This document shows, in pieces, positions 1-5,459 of a stretch of 8,524 bases of DNA. The notes under the pieces were generated by a model. That model had not been told where the DNA came from and made no database searches. It worked only from the letters and a program-made list of their open reading frames with translations. Position 1 is the stretch's first letter, and each line of letters begins with the position of its first letter. The DNA is from Polynucleobacter meluiroseus (lineage in GTDB: Bacteria > Bacteroidota > Bacteroidia > Flavobacteriales_D > Crocinitomicaceae), in the NCBI GenBank assembly GCA_943328715.2, contig CALQBB020000017.1:1-8524 (forward strand). Reading direction: 5' to 3'. The translations under genes were made by a program, and so were the position numbers.

Positions 1-30
1 CCTATTATTATTTTTTTTTAAATCCTAAAA

Positions 31-66
31 AAAAGCTTTACAGATAAATCTGTAAAGCTTGGTTTT
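31..66. terminator. Stem-loop 1, bidirectional terminator-like, followed by a tRNA-end-like motif
   Basis: A perfect 13-bp inverted repeat (33-45 with 48-60, AAGCTTTACAGAT and its complement) has a run of eight A on the left and GGTTTT on the right, so it could end transcription from either side. It is followed at 69-75 by TAGCGGG, which matches the 3' end of the tRNA-fMet gene as read on the plus strand. Four more stem-loops in the window have the same layout. The gene it would serve lies outside the window or in the decayed debris. Confidence 0.6.
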
Positions 67-73
67 GGTAGCG

Positions 74-157
74 GGAGATCAGGCGATTTCTAACTTTTTA
101 GAAGGGTATGAATTGGTGGTTGATTTGTGGAAATATATGAATAGGCGAGATGATTAA
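74..157 (+). pseudogene. C-terminal protein tail remnant, copy 1
   Basis: An open stretch of 27 codons ends in TAA at 155-157 and reads GDQAISNFLEGYELVVDLWK followed by YMNRRDD. It has no start codon. The frame is open only from about position 56, inside the stem-loop, so nothing upstream can belong to the same protein. It aligns without gaps to a second tail at 809-892, with 18 of 27 residues identical and mostly conservative changes elsewhere. Several differences are synonymous (TTT/TTC, TTA/CTC), which suggests both came from real genes under selection. Both copies start directly after a stem-loop and a TAGCGGG motif. I do not recognise the family. Confidence 0.45.
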
Positions 158-169
158 TTTTCATGCGGA

Positions 170-325
170 TTATAAGTTTTCTATAACCACATAGCCAGCA
201 ACAACTGATGCAGAAGGATAAATAATAACGCTTGTAAGACCTGATAATGTTATCGCTAGCAATAAAGGCTTAGCATTAATTGCTTTGCCACCGACAACAC
301 CTGAAACGGTCGCAAATAATGCAGG
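170..325 (-). pseudogene. Possible C-terminal fragment of a small membrane protein
   Basis: On the minus strand an open stretch ends in TAA at 170-172. It encodes about 50 mostly hydrophobic residues, including ALFATVSGVVGGKAINAKP and LLLAITLSGLTSVIIYPSAS, and ends VVIENL. The composition fits one or two membrane helices. The reading frame runs on to the right into sequence that codes for a recombinase relic on the other strand and meets a stop near 378, so any N-terminus is lost. No homologous family is recognised. It may be only a chance open frame. Confidence 0.25.
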
Positions 326-789
326 AAAAAGCTGAAAAAGAACATCGTTTGTATGATCTGCGTAAAAAGTTATCTAACTCCGAAATGTTCATTAATGAAT
401 CAATTGAGATAGCTCGAAACATACAGTATTATTGGGATTCTTCAGACCTTGAGACCAAATTGAAATTACAGAAAACGGTGTTCCCAAAAGGGCTTATTCA
501 TTATCCCTTCAACAAGGATTATCTAACTCGAAATGTAAATAATATTTTCGCAGAATCCCTTTGTGTTCAAGGGCTTTGCAATGGCGTAAAACAAAAAAAG
601 CCAATCATTTCTGATTGGCTTTTTCTTAGTGGCGGGGACAGGACTATCCTCCATTTCATTTCGGATGGACCTTGGGGGGTTACTATGAAAAGCTCAGACC
701 GCTACGCGTTCTTCCTTTTTACATTCCTATTCGTTTATGAAAGTAAACTTTCAACACTTCTAGAAATGCAAAAAGCCAGTCAAATTTGA
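280..789 (+). pseudogene. C-terminal remnant of a serine site-specific recombinase
   Basis: The convincing part is residues 14-104 (about 319-590). It begins with a charged coiled-coil-like stretch (EKAEKEHRLYDLRKKLSN), then IEIARNIQYYWDSSDLETK, then LQKTVFPKGL and YLTRNVNNIFAE. Recombinases of the resolvase/invertase family in Bacteroidota commonly end with this order: coiled coil, an LQxxVFPEG-like motif, and a YxTxxVNxIF-like motif. The catalytic serine domain and the DNA-binding middle are absent, so it cannot act as a recombinase. The first 13 residues and everything after about residue 105 look unrelated; the latter simply runs through stem-loop 2 and repeat copy A. The original stop was probably lost. 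The family call rests on recalled motif patterns, not a search. Confidence 0.5.
594..624. terminator. Stem-loop 2, bidirectional terminator-like
   Basis: GCCAATCA (600-607) pairs with TGATTGGC (612-619) around a TTTC loop, extended by a run of A before and T after. It lies directly after the recombinase relic and starts repeat copy A. Compared with stem-loops 3 and 5 the stem differs by one compensated pair (A-T in place of G-C), so the structure is kept while the sequence changes. It is followed at 628-645 by a sequence like the tRNA-fMet 3' end. Confidence 0.6.
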
Positions 790-798
790 CTGGCTTTT
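771..798. terminator. Stem-loop 3, perfect 28-bp palindrome
   Basis: AAAAGCCAGTCAAA (771-784) is followed at once by its exact complement (785-798). The T-run after the stem and A-run before it fit a terminator in both directions. It ends repeat copy A and is followed by TAGTAGCGGG at 801-810. Its stem core GCCAGTCA is identical to that of stem-loop 5, the terminator of the tRNA-fMet gene. Confidence 0.6.
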
Positions 799-808
799 CT
801 TAGTAGCG

Positions 809-892
809 GGTGAGCCACAAATTTCTAACTTCCTCGAAGGGTATGAAATGGTGGTTGAGTTGTGGTTGTTTATGAATCGTCAAGATGCTTAA
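809..892 (+). pseudogene. C-terminal protein tail remnant, copy 2
   Basis: A 27-codon tail reads GEPQISNFLEGYEMVVELWL followed by FMNRQDA, then TAA at 890-892. It is the homologue of the tail at 74-157 and has exactly the same length. The frame is open leftward to about 765 but only through the palindromic stem-loop, and there is no usable start. The aromatic and acidic pattern suggests an amphipathic C-terminal helix. The family is not recognised. Confidence 0.45.
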
Positions 893-1028
893 ACCATGGC
901 ATCTTTGAGAAAACACTTCCTTGAAATTTGAAAACCATGTTCTAAGGTTCCATATTTCGTATACATCAATCCTTATTTTGTGTTCTTCTGTTACTTGCGT
1001 TCAAATCTAAATTTGTCAAAAAAAGAAA
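893..1028. other. Leader region of the dehydrogenase operon, no gene seen
   Basis: This 136-bp gap between the second protein tail and the dehydrogenase start contains no convincing coding frame, stem-loop or RNA gene. Its right end is A-rich just before the ATG at 1029, as usual in Bacteroidota leaders, and there is no Shine-Dalgarno sequence. A possible promoter element is listed separately. Confidence 0.5.
1008..1015 (+). promoter_or_regulatory. Candidate -7 box for the dehydrogenase operon
   Basis: TAAATTTG fits the Bacteroidota -7 consensus TAnnTTTG. A start about 5 nt downstream would leave a leader of under 10 nt before the ATG at 1029. No TTG lies at the usual distance of about 19 nt upstream; the closest ones are too near (995-997) or too far (978-980). 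A weak -33 box could fit a promoter that needs the neighbouring AraC-type protein as activator, but that is speculation. Confidence 0.35.
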
Positions 1029-1844
1029 ATGAAGAAAACGATTTTAATTACAGGTTCTAGTAGTGGTATTGGCAAAGACACGGCAAAATATTTTCAGTCA
1101 AAAGGATGGAATGTTATTGCCACAATGAGGAGTCCAGAAAATGAGAAAGAGCTATCTTCTTTGGCAAATGTACAGGTTGTAAAATTGGATGTATTGGATC
1201 TTGATTCAATCGATACGGCCATAGCAAAAGGAATTCAACACTTTGGAAAAATAGATGTTTTGGTCAACAATGCTGGTTATGGGGCTTATGGGCCTATTGA
1301 ATCTTTTCCAAGGGAGAAAATCCTTCGTCAGTTTAATACGAATGTAATTGGCTTAATGGATGTTACTCGTGCCATACTCCCACATTTTCGACAAAATAAA
1401 AGCGGTATCGTTATTAATATTTCATCAATGGGTGGTAAAATGACTTTCCCATTGGGTTCATTGTATCACGGGACAAAGTTTGCGGTTGAGGGTATTTCCG
1501 AATCAATGCGCTATGAAATGGAACAGATCGGTTGTAAAGTTAAAATCATTGAACCTGGTTCAATCGCGACAGATTTTGCAGGTCGATCGTTTGACTTCAA
1601 TCACGATGAAAACCTCAAAGAATATCAACCGATAGTTACAAAAATATTGACGGTTTTCCCAACTATGGTTAAAAGCGCTTCACCAGTAAACATTGTTTCA
1701 AAAGTGATTTTTCAGGCAGCTACCGATGGGAAAAGTAAATTAAGATATATGGCAGGAAAAGATGCCAAGATGTTTAATTTCATGAGTAAGGTTTTTGGCT
1801 ATAACTTTATTGTTTTCATGAATAAAAAGTTTTTTAAATTGTAG
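1029..1844 (+). CDS. Short-chain dehydrogenase/reductase (SDR family)
   Basis: This 271-residue protein is a classical SDR, a soluble NAD(P)(H)-dependent oxidoreductase with a Rossmann fold. All the key motifs are intact: TGSSSGIG at residues 8-15 (cofactor glycine motif), LDV near 53-55, NNAG at 80-83, an asparagine in the NTN stretch at 103-105, the serine pair at 132-133, and Y146/K150 of the YxxxK catalytic motif, followed by PGSIATDF at 176-183. R34 after the second strand hints at NADPH preference, which is an inference. The C-terminal 60 residues are basic and hydrophobic, typical of the broad SDR group acting on carbonyl or hydroxyl groups of unknown substrates. The ATG follows an A-rich tract without a Shine-Dalgarno. 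An AraC-type regulator starts 3 nt after the stop, so the two are almost surely cotranscribed. The substrate cannot be told from sequence. Confidence 0.93.
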   Translation: MKKTILITGSSSGIGKDTAKYFQSKGWNVIATMRSPENEKELSSLANVQVVKLDVLDLDSIDTAIAKGIQHFGKIDVLVNNAGYGAYGPIESFPREKILRQFNTNVIGLMDVTRAILPHFRQNKSGIVINISSMGGKMTFPLGSLYHGTKFAVEGISESMRYEMEQIGCKVKIIEPGSIATDFAGRSFDFNHDENLKEYQPIVTKILTVFPTMVKSASPVNIVSKVIFQAATDGKSKLRYMAGKDAKMFNFMSKVFGYNFIVFMNKKFFKL

Positions 1845-1847
1845 CGC

Positions 1848-2750
1848 ATGAGTCAATTCATTCATTTAAAATCAATTGCTGATCTATCACGTCTTTTAAA
1901 TGAAAGTGACTTTCATCCTTTGGTTGCAGTTGTAGATTTTAGCAAAACCACGGATCACATCGAAGAGGAAACACGAATCACAACTGATTTTTATTCTGTG
2001 ATGTTTAAGAATTATTGTAAAAGCGCCCTTACTTATGGTCGAAAAGCAATTGATTTTGATGAAGGCAGTTTGATTTGTATGGCGCCAAACCAAGTGATAA
2101 CTATTGACAATGAAATTGAGCCCCGAGATAATCCAATGGGTTGGGGCTTATTTTTTCATCCTGATTTGATTCGAAATACGACACTTAATTCCAAAATGAA
2201 AGACTATTCTTTCTTTTCATATGAGATGGCAGAAGCGCTTCATTTATCTGAAAAAGAAAAGCAGTTGCTTTACGATTGCATTGTAAAAATTCAGTCGGAA
2301 GTAAAAGAAAACATTGATGATTATAGTCAGACGATTATTGTTTCAAACATTGAACTTTTATTAAATTATTGCAATCGCTTTTATGGAAGACAGTTCATTA
2401 CCCGCAAAGCCACAAATAGAGATGTGTTAGAGAAAGTAGAGACGATATTGAGACAGTATTTTTCTACAGAAACACCCCTTAATGGTTTGCCTACAGTGAA
2501 ATATCTTGCAGAAACTGTTCATTTGTCTCCAGGCTACCTTGGTGATTTACTCAAAAAAGAAACTGGCATGAATGCTCAGGAGCACATTCATCATGTTGTA
2601 ATTGAGCATGCCAAAAACACATTATTAAATACAGACCAGTCGGTTAGTGAGATTGCCTTTGATTTAGGTTTTGAATACCCACAGTATTTCAGTCGTTTGT
2701 TTAAACAGAAAACAGGAACAACTCCGTTGAAATTTAGGAATTTGAATTGA
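1848..2750 (+). CDS. AraC/XylS-family transcriptional regulator
   Basis: This 300-residue protein has an N-terminal sensing or dimerisation region (about 1-180) and a C-terminal AraC DNA-binding domain (about 192-298). The latter contains two helix-turn-helix units: one around 215-240 (VKYLAETVHLSPGYLGDLLK) and one around 265-290, with the family signature IAFDLGFEYPQYFSRLFKQ and the ending TGTTPLKFR. The N-terminal part has cupin-like features (GSLICMAPNQVITI at 73-86, then GWGLFFHPDLI), as in regulators that bind small molecules; the ligand is unknown. The start lies 3 nt after the dehydrogenase stop, which suggests translational coupling. The likely job is control of the dehydrogenase gene, and perhaps of its own operon, in response to a compound handled by the enzyme. 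This is inferred from context. A stem-loop at 2778-2805 ends the operon. Confidence 0.92.
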   Translation: MSQFIHLKSIADLSRLLNESDFHPLVAVVDFSKTTDHIEEETRITTDFYSVMFKNYCKSALTYGRKAIDFDEGSLICMAPNQVITIDNEIEPRDNPMGWGLFFHPDLIRNTTLNSKMKDYSFFSYEMAEALHLSEKEKQLLYDCIVKIQSEVKENIDDYSQTIIVSNIELLLNYCNRFYGRQFITRKATNRDVLEKVETILRQYFSTETPLNGLPTVKYLAETVHLSPGYLGDLLKKETGMNAQEHIHHVVIEHAKNTLLNTDQSVSEIAFDLGFEYPQYFSRLFKQKTGTTPLKFRNLN

Positions 2751-2777
2751 GCTTAAATAAGCAGTTTAAGAAATGCA

Positions 2778-2805
2778 AAAACCCGAGCCTAATGACTCGG
2801 GTTTT
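2778..2805. terminator. Stem-loop 4, terminator of the dehydrogenase/regulator operon
   Basis: AAAACCCGAG (2778-2787) pairs with CTCGGGTTTT (2796-2805) around an 8-nt loop, 28 nt after the regulator stop codon. The T-run suits plus-strand termination and the A-run also allows minus-strand termination. It is preceded by GAAATGCAAAAA and followed at 2814-2826 by CGGGGACCGGACT, identical to the 3' end of the tRNA-fMet gene as read on the plus strand. Confidence 0.75.
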
Positions 2806-2955
2806 CCTTGTATCGGGGACCGGACTATCCTCCATTTCATTTCGGATGGACCTAATGGGGTGCTTTAATAAGAAAAGTTCAGTCCGCTGCGCGTTCTTCC
2901 TTTTTGCATTCCAATTCAGCTTATTTAAGCGAGCTTCCAACGCTTCTTGAAATGC

Positions 2956-2984
2956 AAAAAGCCAGTCATTTCTGACTGGCTTTT
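2956..2984 (-). terminator. Stem-loop 5, terminator of tRNA-fMet
   Basis: GCCAGTCA (2961-2968) pairs with TGACTGGC (2973-2980) around a TTTC loop, flanked by A and T runs. Read on the minus strand it begins about 5 nt after the tRNA 3' end and finishes in five T, so it should end the tRNA transcript. It is symmetric and could also stop leftover transcripts coming from the operon on the plus strand. Confidence 0.75.
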
Positions 2985-2989
2985 CTGAG

Positions 2990-3062
<73 letters not shown>

Positions 3063-3108
3063 ATATATCTTTCATTATTGCTTCATTATTTCAATTTTCG
3101 GTTTGATC

Positions 3109-3147
3109 CCCGACGAGCTACTCCGCCGCGGCGGAATCCACCCCGCA
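3109..3147 (-). pseudogene. Truncated second copy of the tRNA-fMet 5' half
   Basis: Read on the minus strand, TGCGGGGTGGA is followed by a 15-nt insert and then GTAGCTCGTCGGG, after which similarity to the tRNA stops in the anticodon stem. The tRNA 5' end plus its leader is shared exactly over 20 bp (3138-3157 here, 3053-3072 in the true gene), and the D-stem part over 13 bp (3109-3121 and 3032-3044). In place of the 7 nt GCAGTTG of the real D-arm there are 15 nt that include a GC-rich palindrome. The copy lies 77 bp upstream of the true gene, as expected for a decayed tandem tRNA duplicate, and should lie within the same primary transcript. Confidence 0.75.
3122..3135. repeat. GC-rich 14-bp perfect palindrome inside the tRNA half-copy
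   Basis: TCCGCCGCGGCGGA is its own reverse complement and consists almost only of G and C in an otherwise AT-rich region. It sits exactly where the D-arm of the tRNA copy should be. On the minus strand it would form a strong hairpin in the tRNA leader. It may be a small palindromic insertion element or a protein-binding site; neither can be shown from one copy. Confidence 0.6.
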
Positions 3148-3244
3148 ATATATCTTTAGTTATTGCTATCTTATTCTATTTTTTCAGTTTTGGTGAACTG
3201 AATGAGCAACTCAAATTTGCTTCGTTAAGCGTTCGTTGCGGGTA

Positions 3245-3274
3245 CAAAGATACGCGTTTTTTTAGAATACGCAA
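3245..3274 (-). promoter_or_regulatory. Promoter of the tRNA-fMet transcript
   Basis: On the minus strand a TTG (3272-3274) is followed after 19 nt by TATCTTTG (3245-3252), an excellent match to the Bacteroidota primary sigma factor consensus TTG-N19-TAnnTTTG. Transcription would start near 3238-3240, pass the truncated tRNA copy, and reach the mature tRNA 5' end at 3062, giving a leader of about 175 nt. The promoter lies 10 nt beyond the metG stop codon, so the tRNA can be made independently of metG. Confidence 0.7.
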
Positions 3275-3283
3275 TACTTTTAT

Positions 3284-5350
3284 TTAAGCAACTGTTGGTC
3301 CTTCGCCAAATTCTTTTTCGGAAGACAAGAAACTTAATTCACCTTCCGCATTTTCAGCCATTAAGATCATTCCTTGCGATTCAATTCCTCGGATTTTACG
3401 CGGCGCTAAATTCAAGAGTACTAAAACGGTTTTCCCAATGATGTCCTCTGGTGCGTAATGTGCTGCAATTCCAGAAACAATCGTGCGTTCGTCAATTCCT
3501 GTGTGGACTTTCAACTTTAATAGTTTATCCGCATTTTCTACTTTTTCTGCTTCAAGGATTTTCCCCATACGCATGTCCATTTTGCTAAAATCGTCGAAGT
3601 TGATGAGGTCTTTCATAGCTGGATAAGGTGATTTAAGTTGATTACTCGCTTGTAGTTTTTCTACTTCTGACTGTACAAGCTCGTCTTCGATTTTTGTAAA
3701 TAATATGTGCGCTTCGCCGATGTGGTGTCCGGCTACTAATAATGTTGAACTACCAAACGAGGACCATGAAAGATTCTCCGCATTCAACATTTTTCCTAAT
3801 TTCTGTGCCGTTGATGGCAAGAAGATCTGTGTAGCGATTTGTAGATTCGCAGTAATTTGCAAGGCAACATAGAGAATGGTCTGAACGCGTTCCGGATCTG
3901 TTTTAATGACTTTCCAAGGTTCTTGGTCCGCCAAATATTTATTTCCAATGCGCGCAATTTGCATCATCTCGGTTTGCGCTTCACGAATTTTGTACGCATA
4001 CATTAATTCAGCTATGCGTCTTGGAGCTTGCTCAATGGCGTCGAATACCGCCTGATCTTCCGCACTAAAGGCAAGTGGACTCGGAACGATTCCTTCATAA
4101 TATTTATGCGTCAATACCAAGGTTCTATTCACGAAATTCCCGTAAATATCCGCCAATTCTGAATTGACACGCGTTTGAAATTCTTTCCACGTAAATTCGG
4201 AATCCTTGCTTTCTGGAGCAATCGCACTCAAAACGTATTTTAATTCATCAATCTTGTTTGGATAGGCTTCTAAGTATTCATGTAACCAAACCGCCCAATT
4301 GCGAGAAGTAGAGAATTTATCTCCTTCTAAATTCAAGAATTCGTAGGCTGGAACGTTATCTGGAAGAATAAAGTCCCCATGATCTTTCAATAAAATCGGG
4401 AAGATAATTGCATGAAAAACAATGTTGTCTTTTCCAATGAAATGAACGAGTTTTCGATCTCCAGCTTCGGATTTTGTCCAATAGTTGCGCCAATCTTTTC
4501 CCTTGTCAAGTGCCCATTGTTTTGTCGCTGAAATGTAGCCAATTGGCGCATCCAACCAAACATATAGAACCTTTCCATCGGCATTTGGCAGTGGAACTTT
4601 TACTCCCCAATCTAAATCGCGGGTCATGGCACGAGGCTTTAGTCCACCATTGATCCACGACATGCATTGTCCGATCACTTGGTTTCTCCACAACTTTGGA
4701 TCGTGTTGTTGAACGCCGTCTAATATTCCGTTTTGAATCCATTCCTTCAACCATGTTTCGTGTTGATCCATGGGTAAGTACCAATGCGAAGTGGATTTCA
4801 ATATAGGTGTTTTACCGCTTAACGTGGACTTTGGATTGATTAAATCTGTCGGACTTAAGTCACTTCCACATTTCTCACATTGATCTCCGTATGCGCCAGT
4901 ACTTTGACATTTCGGACAATCTCCCGTGATGTAGCGATCTGCTAAAAATTGTTGGTATTCTTCGTCAAAATATTGTTCTGATGTTTCTTCAATAAACTTT
5001 CCTTGCTCGTGTAATTTTTTAAAAAAATCAGCTGACGTTTCGTGATGCAATTCAGTGGATGTTCGGTGAAAGATATCAAAGGAAATGTCAAATTTTTCAA
5101 AGGCATTTTTGATGATTCCGTGGTACTTATCTACGATGTCTTTTGGCGTGAGTCCATCTTTCTTCGCACGAAGTGTAATCGCTGCACCGTGCTCGTCACT
5201 ACCACAGATAAACACGACATCGTGCTCATTCATGCGAAGGAAACGAACAAAGATATCTGCTGGAAGGTAAACACCTGCGACGTGTCCGAGGTGTAAGGGT
5301 CCATTCGCGTAGGGCAATGCTGCGGTTACCGTATATGTTGCTTTTTTCAT
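3284..5350 (-). CDS. metG: Methionyl-tRNA synthetase
   Basis: This 688-residue class I synthetase joins methionine to elongator and initiator tRNA-Met, using ATP. The Rossmann catalytic domain has the HIGH-type motif HLGH at residues 20-23 and the KMSKS-type motif KFSTS at 345-349. The connective peptide carries a zinc knuckle with C145, C148, C158 and C161 (CPKC and CEKC). The anticodon-binding helical domain follows at about 385-560, with NRT near 408-410 and DQEPWK at 475-480. The C-terminal 100 residues (about 586-688, FSKMDMRMGKILEAEKV to the end) form an EMAPII/Trbp111-like OB fold that binds tRNA and usually promotes dimerisation. The length fits the long bacterial form. No insertions or damage are seen. 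The ATG at 5348-5350 directly precedes MKKATYTVTAALPYANG, the usual N-terminus. Initiator tRNA-fMet lies just downstream on the same strand. Confidence 0.98.
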   Translation of the reverse strand: MKKATYTVTAALPYANGPLHLGHVAGVYLPADIFVRFLRMNEHDVVFICGSDEHGAAITLRAKKDGLTPKDIVDKYHGIIKNAFEKFDISFDIFHRTSTELHHETSADFFKKLHEQGKFIEETSEQYFDEEYQQFLADRYITGDCPKCQSTGAYGDQCEKCGSDLSPTDLINPKSTLSGKTPILKSTSHWYLPMDQHETWLKEWIQNGILDGVQQHDPKLWRNQVIGQCMSWINGGLKPRAMTRDLDWGVKVPLPNADGKVLYVWLDAPIGYISATKQWALDKGKDWRNYWTKSEAGDRKLVHFIGKDNIVFHAIIFPILLKDHGDFILPDNVPAYEFLNLEGDKFSTSRNWAVWLHEYLEAYPNKIDELKYVLSAIAPESKDSEFTWKEFQTRVNSELADIYGNFVNRTLVLTHKYYEGIVPSPLAFSAEDQAVFDAIEQAPRRIAELMYAYKIREAQTEMMQIARIGNKYLADQEPWKVIKTDPERVQTILYVALQITANLQIATQIFLPSTAQKLGKMLNAENLSWSSFGSSTLLVAGHHIGEAHILFTKIEDELVQSEVEKLQASNQLKSPYPAMKDLINFDDFSKMDMRMGKILEAEKVENADKLLKLKVHTGIDERTIVSGIAAHYAPEDIIGKTVLVLLNLAPRKIRGIESQGMILMAENAEGELSFLSSEKEFGEGPTVA

Positions 5351-5355
5351 CAGGA

Positions 5356-5363
5356 CAAAGATA
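5356..5363 (-). promoter_or_regulatory. metG: Candidate -7 box for metG
   Basis: TATCTTTG on the minus strand is a perfect TAnnTTTG match and identical to the -7 box of the tRNA-fMet promoter. Its last base is only 5 nt before the metG ATG, so a start at the usual distance would give a leaderless or nearly leaderless mRNA. No TTG lies about 19 nt upstream; the nearest candidate (5392-5394) is 28 nt away. The box may be weak, or a different promoter may be used. Confidence 0.4.
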
Positions 5364-5416
5364 ATAAAAGCTTGGGCATCTTTAAGGAATTCAATGTGCT
5401 AAAAATTGGGCATAAA

Positions 5417-5441
5417 AAAAGGGTCGACGAGCGACCCTTTT
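5417..5441 (-). terminator. Terminator of the secreted PA-domain gene
   Basis: AAAAGGGTCG (5417-5426) pairs with CGACCCTTTT (5432-5441) around a 5-nt loop. Read on the minus strand it lies about 20 nt after the stop codon of the secreted protein gene and ends in a run of T, a typical intrinsic terminator. It separates that gene from metG, which therefore probably has its own promoter. Confidence 0.8.
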
Positions 5442-5459
5442 CCTGATTCGAAAATCGAA

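Larger units (their letters stand above)
592..810. repeat. Direct repeat copy A, left of the dehydrogenase/regulator operon
   Basis: This stretch of about 220 bp matches copy B at 2770-2997 in the same orientation. Shared parts in order are a stem-loop, CGGGGACnGGACT, an identical 31-bp block (641-671 here, 2822-2852 in B) that forms an imperfect 9-bp hairpin, a stretch containing GCGCGTTCTTCC or its near match followed by TTTTT, an identical 20-bp block (763-782 here, 2949-2968 in B), a second stem-loop, and TAGCGGG. The middle is diverged and differs by small gaps. No protein is apparent in it. It sits left of the operon and copy B sits right. Confidence 0.75.

Noticed and set aside
2734..2950. 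Overlapping open frames on both strands within repeat copy B
   Set aside because: They run through stem-loop 4 and repeat sequence, and the equivalent frame in copy A is not conserved as a protein.
5042..5296. Plus-strand open frames opposite the metG N-terminal region
   Set aside because: They are shadows of the strongly conserved metG frame and have no recognisable domain.
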